From assembly GCA_964355015.1 (NCBI GenBank), contig CAYHCE010000012.1, positions 1 through 64,000 on the forward strand: a stretch of 64,000 nt of DNA, read 5' to 3'. The translations under genes were made by a program, and so were the position numbers. This document shows positions 41,120-50,517 of this stretch, piece after piece (position 1 is the first letter of the stretch; each line of letters begins with the position of its first letter). The notes under the pieces are model-generated. The model saw only the letters and a program-made list of their open reading frames with translations, ran no database searches and was not told where the DNA came from. Source of the DNA: CAYHCE01 sp964355015. GTDB lineage: Bacteria; Cyanobacteriota; Cyanobacteriia; PCC-6307; Cyanobiaceae.

Positions 41120-41476
41120 ATGACCTCCCAACCCCTGACACCCCGTACGATCAGGGCCACCGAGCTGCAGCAGCGCCTGGCTGCGGGCGAAGCTCTCCAG
41201 CTGGTGGACGTGCGCGAACCGGCCGAACTGGACTGGGCGGCCCTGCCCCACCCGGTGGTGCATCTGCCCCTGAGCCGTTCGGCGGACTGGCTGGAGCGGA
41301 TCGACTCCCTGCTCGATCGCGATCGGGAAGTGGTGGTGCTCTGCCACGCGGGCATCCGCAGCTGGCAGTTCGGCTGCTGGCTGATCGAGGTTCAGGGGTA
41401 TGGCCTGGTGGCGAACCTGCAGGGTGGGATCGACGCCTGGAGCGTGGAGGTGGATCCGGCAGTGCCTCGCTACTGA
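41120..41476 (+). CDS. Rhodanese-like sulfurtransferase
   Basis: A 118-residue single rhodanese domain. The active-site loop is CHAGIRS, with the persulfide-forming Cys; LVDVREPAELDWAAL and NLQGGIDAWS are standard. Such proteins (GlpE/PspE type) move sulfane sulfur to acceptors such as cyanide or thioredoxin. The ATG at 41120 gives a short lead-in. It is divergent from DUF3352 and lies 127 nt before hrcA. The substrate is unknown. Confidence 0.88.
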   Translation: MTSQPLTPRTIRATELQQRLAAGEALQLVDVREPAELDWAALPHPVVHLPLSRSADWLERIDSLLDRDREVVVLCHAGIRSWQFGCWLIEVQGYGLVANLQGGIDAWSVEVDPAVPRY

Positions 41477-41569
41477 GGGGAGGTGCCGGACGAGAGGGAA
41501 GAGAGGGCGAAGAGAGGGCGAATGTGCGAACGGCCACGACAGACCCATCCCTTCCCCTCCGTTTCTCCG

Positions 41570-41575
41570 TACCAT
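41570..41575 (+). promoter_or_regulatory. Candidate -10 hexamer of hrcA
   Basis: TACCAT ends 28 nt before the TTG of hrcA. No CIRCE inverted repeat was found upstream, so autoregulation through CIRCE is not supported by the sequence. Confidence 0.3.
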
Positions 41576-41603
41576 CACGGCAAGTCGTGCGTGCTTACCG
41601 CCC

Positions 41604-42605
41604 TTGCTCACCCTGCCCCGCCGCCATCAGCAGGTGTTGCAGGCCACCGTGCAGCACTATGTGGACACGATGGAGCCGGTGGGCAGCCAGACGCTGGTGC
41701 GGCGCTTCGGGTTTCCGGCCAGCCCGGCCACGGTCCGCTCCGCAATGGGAGCGCTCGAACAGCGGGGCCTGCTGGTGCAACCCCACACATCGGCCGGAAG
41801 GATCCCGAGCCAGAAAGGCTACCGCCTCTATGTCGACGCCCTTCTGCCGGCTCCGGGGGCTGGAGCCCTGCAGCTGGAGCGGGAACTGCTGGGGCTGAGC
41901 CTGCAGTGGGCAGCCCTCGATGATCTGCTGCTGCAGCTGGCCCGGCGCCTGGCCGATCTGACCGGCCTGATGAGCCTGATCACCCGGCCGCAGCGCTCCG
42001 AACCGTGTATACAGGCGATCCGGCTCGTTCCCTACGGCGAGCGGCTGCTGGTGGTGCTCGTGGAGAACGCTCTTGTGGCCAGCAGCCTGAATGTACGGCT
42101 GCCGGCCGGTGCGATCCCGGAACTCCCGGCCCTGGAGAGGTGGCTGCTGGCGGAGCTGCAGGAGGGAACGGGAGAAGCGATCCGCTGGGAGGCTCTCCCC
42201 TCACAGCTTCACACCAGCGGGGGTGTGCTGCGCCAGGCCCTGCACAGCCATCGTCAGGCTCGCGGCGCCGAGAGTGACGGTGCCGTCGCCCTGGGCCTGG
42301 GCGGTCTGCTGGCCCAGCCCGAGTTCAGCCGTTCCTCCACCCTGCGGCCGCTGCTTCAGCTGGTGGAGGAAGAGCCCCAGCAACTGCTGCAACCGGAGGG
42401 GATGGGGGCAGAGGAGAACATCTGGATCGGCGCCGAGCACCCACACCCCGCCCTGCGCCAGTGCGCCGTGGTCAAGGCCCGCTACCGCACCGGTGATGGC
42501 AGCGAGGGGCAGGTTGCCCTCGTGGGGCCGATGCGGATGGCCTATGCCACCGCTCTGGCGGCCGTGCGGTCGGTGGCCACTAGCCTGCAACTTCTGCTGA
42601 GCTGA
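41604..42605 (+). CDS. hrcA: Heat-inducible transcription repressor HrcA
   Basis: A 333-residue repressor that binds CIRCE elements upstream of groESL and, in many bacteria, dnaK. The N-terminal winged helix has RHQQVLQATVQHYVDTMEPV, SQTLVRRFGFPASPATVRSA and GLLVQPHTSAGRIPSQKGYR, and the C-terminal GAF-like domain ends with GSEGQVALVGPMRMAYATAL. The start is probably TTG 41604 (LLTLPRRHQQVLQ); there is no ATG or GTG near the family start. No chaperone gene lies in this window. It is followed by the Anbu gene after 12 nt. Confidence 0.9.
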   Translation: MLTLPRRHQQVLQATVQHYVDTMEPVGSQTLVRRFGFPASPATVRSAMGALEQRGLLVQPHTSAGRIPSQKGYRLYVDALLPAPGAGALQLERELLGLSLQWAALDDLLLQLARRLADLTGLMSLITRPQRSEPCIQAIRLVPYGERLLVVLVENALVASSLNVRLPAGAIPELPALERWLLAELQEGTGEAIRWEALPSQLHTSGGVLRQALHSHRQARGAESDGAVALGLGGLLAQPEFSRSSTLRPLLQLVEEEPQQLLQPEGMGAEENIWIGAEHPHPALRQCAVVKARYRTGDGSEGQVALVGPMRMAYATALAAVRSVATSLQLLLS

Positions 42606-42617
42606 AGGCCCGAGGGG

Positions 42618-43442
42618 ATGACCTACTGCGTGGGGTTCTGGCTCGAGGACGGCCTGGTGATGGCCTCCGACTCCCGTACCAATGCGGGGGTCGACTACAT
42701 CTCCTCGTATCGCAAGCTGCACGTGTTCCAGCCGGCTCACGACCGGCTGTTCCTGTTGCTGGCGGCTGGCAATCTGGCCACTACCCAGGCCGTTCTCAAC
42801 CGCATCAACCGCAACCTCAACCAGGCCCGGCGCGATGGGAGCCCTTCCCAGGCAGGGGCGCTGAACTCCTTGAGGCCCGGGGCTTCCCCTGACTCCCTTG
42901 CCCATGATTTTCTGACCGCCAACTATCTGTTCGAGGTGGCTGACTACATCGGCCGGCTGAGCGTGGCCGTGCAGCAGGAAAATCACTCGGCCCTGCACCA
43001 GGTCGGCGCCAGTGGAGAGGCCAATTTCATCCTTGGCGGTCAGATCGCCGGCCAGGCCCATGGCCTGTACCAGATCTATCCCCAGGGCAATGCGATCATG
43101 GCAACGCCAGAAACGCCCTTCCTGCAGATCGGCGAGAGCAAGTACGGCAAGCCTCCGCTCGACGGTGTCGGCCACTGCCGGCTGTCGCTGGAGGATGCAG
43201 CCCGGCTCTGCCTCGTCTCCCAGGTGATCACACGACGGTCGAATCTGACCGTGGGCCCTCCGTTCGAAGTGGCCCTCTATCCCCGCGACAGCCTGACGAT
43301 CTCCCATCACCAGAAGCTGGAACGGGGCGCGCCCGAGATCAGCGAGATCAACAAGGTCTGGATCGAGAGTCAGCGCCAGGCACTACAGCGTTTGCCCCGC
43401 TTCCCCTGGGAGCAGGCCGAAGCCATCGCGGCCCAGGGATAG
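42618..43442 (+). CDS. Anbu-type proteasome-like peptidase
   Basis: A 274-residue Ntn hydrolase. The start MTYCVGFWLEDGLVMASDSR places a candidate nucleophile, Thr2, right after the initiator Met; DSRTNAGVD, LLAAGNLATTQAVL and ANFILGGQIAGQAHGLYQIY match the Anbu family (ancestral beta subunit, proteasome-type protease). Anbu forms rings of its own and is a rare bacterial relative of HslV and the 20S proteasome. In many genomes it sits with a transglutaminase, an alpha-E and an ATP-grasp gene; none is next to it here. It starts 12 nt after hrcA and ends 6 nt from the convergent trpB. Confidence 0.85.
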   Translation: MTYCVGFWLEDGLVMASDSRTNAGVDYISSYRKLHVFQPAHDRLFLLLAAGNLATTQAVLNRINRNLNQARRDGSPSQAGALNSLRPGASPDSLAHDFLTANYLFEVADYIGRLSVAVQQENHSALHQVGASGEANFILGGQIAGQAHGLYQIYPQGNAIMATPETPFLQIGESKYGKPPLDGVGHCRLSLEDAARLCLVSQVITRRSNLTVGPPFEVALYPRDSLTISHHQKLERGAPEISEINKVWIESQRQALQRLPRFPWEQAEAIAAQG

Positions 43443-43448
43443 GGCGGA

Positions 43449-44708
<1,260 letters not shown>

Positions 44709-44731
44709 CGGTGGCGGGTCGGGGTGCCTGC

Positions 44732-44737
44732 AGCCTA
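44732..44737 (-). promoter_or_regulatory. -10 hexamer of trpB
   Basis: Reverse-strand TAGGCT ends 23 nt before GTG 44708 and overlaps the stop codon of the small upstream frame. Confidence 0.4.
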
Positions 44738-44965
44738 GGAAGGGGGCCGGGGCGACACCGGCGGCGGTGGGGGCGGCAGGGGCGGCCAGCCGAGTGGCAT
44801 ATCGATGCGGGGGCGCCGGAAACGGCCGCCGCAGGGAGGCGCTTCGACCATCGAGAACCGGAGGGACGGATCGTCCGGGGCCACCAGCGGCCGGCACTGC
44901 GCCGGCATGGGCTGGGGCTCCAGGTCGAGGCGGATCATCTCAAGACGGGCCGGCGGCAGATCCAT
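44735..44965 (-). CDS. Possible small Pro-rich hypothetical protein
   Basis: A 76-residue frame from ATG 44965 upstream of trpB. The first half looks protein-like (MDLPPARLEMIRLDLEPQPM, then AQCRPLVAPDDPSLRFS); the end is a Pro run (PPLPPPPPPVSP). It fills the 303-nt gap between trpB and sui1 with no overlap to a known gene. Codon content is plausible but no family is recognised and a G+C-rich random frame of this length is possible. Confidence 0.35.
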   Translation of the reverse strand: MDLPPARLEMIRLDLEPQPMPAQCRPLVAPDDPSLRFSMVEAPPCGGRFRRPRIDMPLGWPPLPPPPPPVSPRPPS

Positions 44966-45011
44966 CCACCCAGGGTGCGCTGTGATGGGAGGCGTAGCGG
45001 CGGCGGCGACC

Positions 45012-45338
45012 ATGGGCAAGGGGGGCTGGCAGGAATTCAGCAGGCCGAAGAGCACCGACCGCCCGTCAGGGCCGGAGCGAGAGGCCACGGGCCGTTCCCG
45101 GCAGCAGGTGCGGGTGCAGCGCACCAAGGCGGGCAAAGGGGGAAAGCTGGTGACGGCGATCACCGGCCTGGAGATCGCCGAAGCCGAGGGCAAGACCCTG
45201 CTGAAGCAGCTCAAGGCGACAGCCGGCACCGGCGGCAGCTTCAAAGGCGGGGTGATCGAGCTGCAGGGCGATCAGCTGGCCGTGGCTCTGGCAGCCCTGA
45301 CCGAAGCCGGCTTCCGTCCGAAGCAGGCGGGGGGCTGA
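45012..45338 (+). CDS. SUI1/YciH family translation factor
   Basis: A 108-residue protein of the eIF1/SUI1 fold. The conserved core is VRVQRTKAGKGGKLVTAITG and TGGSFKGGVIELQGDQ, with the GG-F-KGG loop of YciH/SUI1. In eukaryotes eIF1 controls start-codon choice; bacterial YciH-type proteins probably bind the ribosome, but the role is not well known. The ATG at 45012 is followed by a disordered Lys/Arg/Ser-rich leader (FSRPKSTDRPSGPERE). It is divergent from trpB and lies 86 nt before cysC. Confidence 0.88.
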   Translation: MGKGGWQEFSRPKSTDRPSGPEREATGRSRQQVRVQRTKAGKGGKLVTAITGLEIAEAEGKTLLKQLKATAGTGGSFKGGVIELQGDQLAVALAALTEAGFRPKQAGG

Positions 45339-45424
45339 GCAGATCATCACTTTCGGCGACCCCGAGCCGCCGGATCTGTCAGCAGCCACAATGCCACTGG
45401 ATTCGCTCGCTTCCCCACCTTTCC

Positions 45425-46051
45425 ATGACCAGCCCCTCCACCGACCGCAAGGCCTCGAACGTGGTCTGGCACGAAGCTTCGGTGGACCGCGCCGCCAGGT
45501 CTGCTCAGCGTGGGCACCGCAGCGCCATCCTCTGGTTCACCGGCCTCTCCGGGGCAGGCAAGAGCACCCTGGCCAACGCGGTGAATGCCGAACTGTTCCG
45601 CCGCGGGCTGGCCACCTACGTGCTCGACGGTGACAACATCCGCCACGGCCTCTGCCACGACCTCGGCTTCTCCGACGCCGACCGGGTGGAGAACATCCGC
45701 CGCATCGGCGAGGTGGCCAAGCTGTTCCTCGACGCCGGTGTGATCACCCTCACTGCTTTCGTCTCCCCCTTCCGCACCGACCGGGACCGGGCCCGTTCCC
45801 TGGTGGAACCCGGGGATTTCATCGAAATCCACTGTGCCGCCGACCTGGCGGTCTGCGAGCAGCGGGATCCCAAGGGCCTCTATGCCAAAGCCCGGTCCGG
45901 AGTGATCAAGGAATTCACCGGCATCTCGAGCCCCTACGAGGAACCGGAAGCCCCGGAACTGCGCATCGATACCGGTGGCCAGAGCCTGGAAGACGCCGTT
46001 GGCCAGGTGATCGACTACCTGGAGGAACAGGGCCTGATCACGGCGGCATGA
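45425..46051 (+). CDS. cysC: Adenylylsulfate kinase
   Basis: A 208-residue kinase that turns APS into PAPS in sulfate assimilation. The P-loop is GLSGAGKST near residues 40-48; DGDNIRHGLCHDLGFSDADR, NIRRIGEVAKLFLDAG and KGLYAKARSGVIKEFTGISS are specific for APS kinase. The N-terminal NVVWHEASVDRAAR is also conserved. A pyrimidine-rich stretch without Shine-Dalgarno precedes the ATG. Its last 14 nt overlap the convergent AI-2E gene. Confidence 0.95.
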   Translation: MTSPSTDRKASNVVWHEASVDRAARSAQRGHRSAILWFTGLSGAGKSTLANAVNAELFRRGLATYVLDGDNIRHGLCHDLGFSDADRVENIRRIGEVAKLFLDAGVITLTAFVSPFRTDRDRARSLVEPGDFIEIHCAADLAVCEQRDPKGLYAKARSGVIKEFTGISSPYEEPEAPELRIDTGGQSLEDAVGQVIDYLEEQGLITAA

Positions 46052-47156
46052 CGGGCGGAACTGCGGGAGGCGTCCGGTCCCGCAGATCGGGTGCGGGATC
46101 CGGCAGCCCGAGCCGGCGGGCCAGCTCGTCGAGAAAAGTCTTGAGGCAGCTGGCCACGGGCACCGCCAGCAGCAGGCCCAGCAGATCGCCCAGGCCCAGC
46201 AGGCTGCCGACCCGCGCGCCCACCGGCAGGCTGAGCAGCAGCCAGGCCGGCTGCAGGCCCACGATCTGGCCCATCAGCCGGGGTTGAATTCCCTGATCCA
46301 CCACCTGACCCACCGTGATCGCCGCGGCCAGCACCTCCACACCGGTGCGGGGATCCTCCAGGGCAAGCAGCAGGCTCACCAGCAGGATCGTCAGGGCGCT
46401 GGCGTAAGGGATCAGGGTGGTGAAGCCGATCGCCACCGCGAACAGCACGCCGTAGGGGATACCCAGCAGGGTGAACACCACGATCTGGGCGGCGCTGAGG
46501 ATCAGGGCCAGGATCACCTGACCCCCGAAATAACCGCGGAAGGTGCGGTTCGCGGTGGTCAGCACCAGCTCACGCCAGCTGTCGGGCAGCCAGCGCGCCA
46601 GCCCGGCGCTGATCGACTCGCCACCCAGCAGCAGAAAGATCGCCAGCACGAGCACGATCAACGTGTTGATCGTGAGGGTCACCGTGGTGCCGAGCAGGCC
46701 GAGCAGCCGCTGACTGAGCTGGGAGGCCAGCTGGGTGGAGCGGGTGAGCAGGGCACTGCTGGGATCGCCGAAATCGGCGGGAATCCCATGTTCCCGGGCC
46801 CAGCCCTGGGCGCGGTCGAGCAGCGCTTCCCCCTCCACCAGCCAGCCGGGCAGGGCGTTGAGCAGGTCACCCAGCTGCTGCACCAGCCGCGGCAGCAGCC
46901 AGAGCGCCACCAGCACCAGCAGACCCAGGCCCACACCCAGCACCAGGGTCAGGGCCAGGGGCCTGGGCATGCCCCGGCCCACCAGCCAGCGACTGGGCAG
47001 ATCAAGCAGGAAGGCGATCAGCGCCGCCGTGAGGAAGAGGGCGGGGAAAGGCGCCAGCGGCAGCAGCAGCTGGCGCAGCACCCAGAGGTTGAGCACCAGC
47101 AGCGGCAGAGCCAGACCGAGACGCTGCCAGGGGACGAGCGTGGTGGCGAGGCTCAT
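46038..47156 (-). CDS. AI-2E family transporter
   Basis: A 372-residue membrane protein with about seven or eight helices and a short coiled central segment. Blocks such as PRLVQQLGDLLNALPGWLVE, LLGIPYGVLFAVAIGFTTLI and VDQGIQPRLMGQIVGLQPAW fit the AI-2E (YhhQ/TqsA/PerM) family. Despite the name, most members have no proven autoinducer role; some move Na+/H+ or other small molecules. The C-terminal tail is Pro-rich. It overlaps the next membrane-protein gene by 4 nt and cysC by 14 nt. Confidence 0.83.
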   Translation of the reverse strand: MSLATTLVPWQRLGLALPLLVLNLWVLRQLLLPLAPFPALFLTAALIAFLLDLPSRWLVGRGMPRPLALTLVLGVGLGLLVLVALWLLPRLVQQLGDLLNALPGWLVEGEALLDRAQGWAREHGIPADFGDPSSALLTRSTQLASQLSQRLLGLLGTTVTLTINTLIVLVLAIFLLLGGESISAGLARWLPDSWRELVLTTANRTFRGYFGGQVILALILSAAQIVVFTLLGIPYGVLFAVAIGFTTLIPYASALTILLVSLLLALEDPRTGVEVLAAAITVGQVVDQGIQPRLMGQIVGLQPAWLLLSLPVGARVGSLLGLGDLLGLLLAVPVASCLKTFLDELARRLGLPDPAPDLRDRTPPAVPPVMPP

Positions 47157-48682
47157 GGCGCAGCCACCGCCAGGGGATCCAGGGGCTGGACCGACCGCCG
47201 GTCCAGCCGCAGGCCGGCCGGTGGGACCTTCACCTCGATCAGCTGCAGTCGGCCGGGAATCAGGGTCTCGAAACGACTGTCGCCGGGGACGGCGGCGGCG
47301 GACACCGCCAGACCCCGATCCAACAGCAGCACCCGCCGCAGGGGGGGCTTCACGTCGATGAAGTCACGACGCTGATCCAGCACCAGATCCGCTTCCCCGT
47401 GGTCGTAGGCGCTCAGGTGAACCGAGGGCAGACGGTAGGCCCTCCGATTGGAGCGCCCACTGACCACAACCAACGTGGTGGACGGATCGAAGCGCCGGGC
47501 CGCCCGGATGGCCACGCCCCATTCGTGGTCGTAGGAGCGCAGATTCTCGGCAAAACGATCCCCTGGCACCAGCAGAAAGAGCAGGCACTGCAGCAGGAGC
47601 ACCAGCAGGAGATCCCGGGGCCAGCGCAGCGGACCGGTCTCACGGCCCACCGCCGCCAGCCGCCCGGCCAGGAGCAGCAGCAGCGCCGGCAGCAGCGTGG
47701 TGGCATGGCCCATGCGTGTGAAATGGACCAGCAGCAGGTACAGAGCCGACGGCAGCACCCAGAGGGCGATGAACAACCGCCGCCAACGCCACGAGCCCGC
47801 CGCCGCTGGCAGGGTGCCGGCAGTGGCCCCACGCCGCCAGGTCAGGAGAGCTAGGCCGATCGCGGCCGGCGCCGTCAGGGCGATGGTGCGGAGCAACAGC
47901 CAGGTATTGCCGAGCACCCCACCTTCGCTGGCCTGCTGCGCGTGGTCTCCCTTCCAGGCCATCAATCGAGACCAGTAGGCCCCCAGTCCGCCGGCCTCCT
48001 CCAGGAAGGCATGCCCCCACCACAGGAGCAACCCCAGGCCAAGGGCCGCCGCCGCCAGCAGCCGCCAGGCCTGCAGCCCGTGGCGCCAGCCCCGCAGACA
48101 GCAGAGGAGCACCAGCGGCAGGAGGAACAGCGGAGTATTGGGCCGGATTCCCCCCGCGGTGGCCATCAGCAGGGAAAGGGGAGGCAGAAAGCCGCGTTCC
48201 CCCTCCGCCACGCCCCAGGCGCAGCAACCGATGGCCGTCACCCAGCCCAGCTCGGTGCCGTAGCTGAGGGGCTGGCTGGCATAGAACCAGAGCAGGGGGC
48301 CGCTGAACAGAAGGGCCGCCATCCACCAGGCCGCCCGCAGCCCCCCCCAGCGATAAGCCAGCAGCCAGCCGAAAGGCAGCGCCAAGGCTGCCACCACGGC
48401 ATTCACCAGTTCGAGGGCCGCCACGCCGTTGCCGTCCACAAGCGGCAGGCTCAGCCGTCCGAGGCTGATCAGCCACCAGAAGCAGCCGGGCAGGTGGGGC
48501 TGATGGCGGTCGAGGTCGAAGTCAGTGAGGGCGAGCACGAAGTTGCCCGCGTCCCAGGCCTGCACCAGCTCGGTGCGGGTCGCCCAGCGGCTGAGCGCTC
48601 CGGCCAGCACCAGCAGCAGCGCACAGAGCCAGGGGCCGGGCAGACCCTGCTGGCGCAGCTGGTCGCGCAGGGTAGGAGTCAT
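47153..48682 (-). CDS. Multi-span membrane protein, possible GT-C/PMT-type glycosyltransferase
   Basis: A 509-residue protein with about ten to eleven helices in the first 390 residues (for example PWLCALLLVLAGALSRWA, LLMATAGGIRPNTPLFLLPL, LLPALLLLLAGRLAAVG), then a soluble C-terminal part with RSYDHEWGVAIRAARRF. The early periplasmic Asp in QAWDAGNFVLALTDFDLDRH resembles the acidic loop-1 motif of ArnT/PMT-type GT-C enzymes, which move sugars from lipid carriers. I cannot name a substrate. It overlaps the AI-2E gene and purE by 4 nt each, so all three lie in one operon. Confidence 0.6.
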   Translation of the reverse strand: MTPTLRDQLRQQGLPGPWLCALLLVLAGALSRWATRTELVQAWDAGNFVLALTDFDLDRHQPHLPGCFWWLISLGRLSLPLVDGNGVAALELVNAVVAALALPFGWLLAYRWGGLRAAWWMAALLFSGPLLWFYASQPLSYGTELGWVTAIGCCAWGVAEGERGFLPPLSLLMATAGGIRPNTPLFLLPLVLLCCLRGWRHGLQAWRLLAAAALGLGLLLWWGHAFLEEAGGLGAYWSRLMAWKGDHAQQASEGGVLGNTWLLLRTIALTAPAAIGLALLTWRRGATAGTLPAAAGSWRWRRLFIALWVLPSALYLLLVHFTRMGHATTLLPALLLLLAGRLAAVGRETGPLRWPRDLLLVLLLQCLLFLLVPGDRFAENLRSYDHEWGVAIRAARRFDPSTTLVVVSGRSNRRAYRLPSVHLSAYDHGEADLVLDQRRDFIDVKPPLRRVLLLDRGLAVSAAAVPGDSRFETLIPGRLQLIEVKVPPAGLRLDRRSVQPLDPLAVAAP

Positions 48683-49263
48683 CTGCCCATTTCCCGCAGG
48701 TAGGCCGCGACGCCCAGATCCTGCAGGCGCTCGTCCTTGGCCCGCACCTGGTCGTGCAGCTGATGTTGGTAGGCCGACAGCTCGGCAGCGAGTCGGGCAT
48801 CCGAGATCGCCAGGATCCTGACAGCCAGCAGACCGGCGTTGAGGCCGTTGCCGATCGCCACCGTGGCGACAGGAATGCCGGCAGGCATCTGCACGATCGA
48901 GTGGAGTGAATCCACCCCCGAGAGGGCCCGGCTCAGGACCGGTACGCCGATCACCGGCAGGGTCGTCAGCGACGCCACCATGCCAGGCAGGTGGGCCGCC
49001 CCACCGGCACCGGCGATGATCACCTTGAACCCCCTGCCGGCGGCCCGACCGGCGAACTCCACCATCTCGAGCGGCGTGCGGTGGGCCGAGAGCACCCGCA
49101 CGACCACCTCCACCCCGAAGCGCTCGAGCAGCTCCACGGCGGGCTGCATCGTGGACAGGTCGGAATCGCTGCCCATCACCACCGCTACCGGCGGAACGGC
49201 GGCGCCGGGGGCAGGCTCGGGCAGCGGCACGGCGGGAACGGCGGACGGGCTCTCAACGGCCAC
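48679..49263 (-). CDS. purE: 5-(carboxyamino)imidazole ribonucleotide mutase
   Basis: PurE converts N5-CAIR to CAIR in purine synthesis. The core starts at VAVVMGSDSDLSTMQPAVEL and shows VRVLSAHRTPLEMVEF, IIAGAGGAAHLPGMVA and SLHSIVQMPAGIPVATVAI, which are the family motifs with the catalytic His in AHRTP. The total of 194 residues includes a 30-residue Ala/Pro-rich leader (VESPSAVPAVPLPEPAPG), unusual for the roughly 160-residue enzyme. GTG 49263 is used; the leader lowers certainty about the true start. It overlaps the downstream gene by 4 nt. Confidence 0.9.
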   Translation of the reverse strand: MAVESPSAVPAVPLPEPAPGAAVPPVAVVMGSDSDLSTMQPAVELLERFGVEVVVRVLSAHRTPLEMVEFAGRAAGRGFKVIIAGAGGAAHLPGMVASLTTLPVIGVPVLSRALSGVDSLHSIVQMPAGIPVATVAIGNGLNAGLLAVRILAISDARLAAELSAYQHQLHDQVRAKDERLQDLGVAAYLREMGR

Positions 49264-49321
49264 GATGCTTCGGCGGTGAGGATGGCATTCTCCCGCTCGC
49301 CGCGGCCCACCGCCGAAGTCC

Positions 49322-50479
49322 ATGCGCTGGCTCAGCAACGTCCGCCTGCCCGAAGCCGGCGACTGCACAGACAAGGCCGCCCGCCGCTGGCGCATCGGGC
49401 TGGACGGACAGGGCCAGATCAGCAGCGTGCAGCCTCTGGCGAGCGGCAGCGTCGCCGCCGGCGAGGACTGGCATGGGGACTGGCTCAGCCCGGCCGGCGT
49501 GGACCTGCAGATCAACGGCGGGCTGGGCCTGGCCTTTCCCGAGCTGGAACCGGGGGATCTGCCCAGGCTTCTGGAGCTGCTGGAGCGGCTCTGGGGCGAC
49601 GGAGTCGAAGCGATCTGCCCCACCCTGGTGACCTGCGGTGTGGAGCCGCTGCGGCAGGCCCTGACCGTGCTGCGCCAGGCAAGGGAGCGGCACCGGCCCG
49701 GACGCTGCCTGCTGCTGGGCGCCCACCTGGAGGGGCCCTTCCTGGCCCCGGCCCGCCGTGGCGCCCATCCGCTGGCGCACCTCTGTCCGCCGAGCCAGGG
49801 GGCCCTGGCCGAGCGCATCGGTGGCTTCGAGGAGGAGATCGACCTGGTCACCCTGGCGCCGGAGCTGGCGGGGGCGCACGCAGTGATCGACGCCCTCCGG
49901 CAGTGGGGGATCCTGGTGAGCCTCGGTCACAGCGAGGCCACGGAGGCCGAAGCCCACCGGGCGTTCGACGCAGGGGTCAGCATGGTCACCCATGCCTTCA
50001 ACGCCATGCCGGACATGCAGCGCCGGGCCCCCGGGCCGGTGGCTGCGGCGGCGCTGCGCACGGATGTGGCCCTGGGCCTGATCGCCGACGGGGTGCATGT
50101 GGCCCCCACGATGGCGGTGCTGCTGCAGCGGCTGGCGCCGCGCCAGGTGGTGCTGGTCAGCGACGCGCTCGGCCCCTATGGACTCGGCGAGGGCCGGCAT
50201 CACTGGGACGAGCGGGTACTGCTTGTGGAGGACGGTAGCTGCCGGCTCGAGGATGGCACCCTGGCGGGCGTCACCCTGCCGCTGCTGGAAGGGGTGGTGC
50301 GACTGGCCCGCTGGAGCGGGGCACCGGGCCGAGCGATCGCGGCGGCCACGCTGCTGCCGCGGCGGGTGCTGGGCGACGAGCGGCCGCTGCAGGAGATGCT
50401 GGTCGGTCTGCCCCTCGCCGAGACCCTGCGCTGGAGCGGCGGTGGCGAAACGGACCTCTGCTGGCGGCGTGCCGCCTGA
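49322..50479 (+). CDS. nagA: N-acetylglucosamine-6-phosphate deacetylase
   Basis: A 385-residue amidohydrolase that removes acetate from GlcNAc-6-phosphate in amino-sugar recycling. Metal and substrate motifs are AHLEGPFLAP (Glu), VSLGHSEATEAEA (His), MVTHAFNAM (His) and VSDALGPYG (catalytic Asp). PAGVDLQINGGLGLAF is the N-terminal barrel entry. It is divergent from purE with only 58 nt between starts, and followed by chlM after 38 nt. No nagB gene is near. Confidence 0.93.
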   Translation: MRWLSNVRLPEAGDCTDKAARRWRIGLDGQGQISSVQPLASGSVAAGEDWHGDWLSPAGVDLQINGGLGLAFPELEPGDLPRLLELLERLWGDGVEAICPTLVTCGVEPLRQALTVLRQARERHRPGRCLLLGAHLEGPFLAPARRGAHPLAHLCPPSQGALAERIGGFEEEIDLVTLAPELAGAHAVIDALRQWGILVSLGHSEATEAEAHRAFDAGVSMVTHAFNAMPDMQRRAPGPVAAAALRTDVALGLIADGVHVAPTMAVLLQRLAPRQVVLVSDALGPYGLGEGRHHWDERVLLVEDGSCRLEDGTLAGVTLPLLEGVVRLARWSGAPGRAIAAATLLPRRVLGDERPLQEMLVGLPLAETLRWSGGGETDLCWRRAA

Positions 50480-50487
50480 GCGCTCCT

Positions 50488-50493
50488 TAGGAT
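50488..50493 (+). promoter_or_regulatory. -10 hexamer of chlM
   Basis: TAGGAT ends 24 nt before the chlM ATG and 8 nt past the nagA stop. The segment before the ATG is C-rich with no Shine-Dalgarno sequence. Confidence 0.45.
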
Positions 50494-50517
50494 CCGCCCC
50501 ACCGCACGTTCCCCCCG

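Noticed and set aside
41477..41603. CIRCE operator before hrcA
   Set aside because: No TTAGCACTC-N9-GAGTGCTAA or close variant is present.
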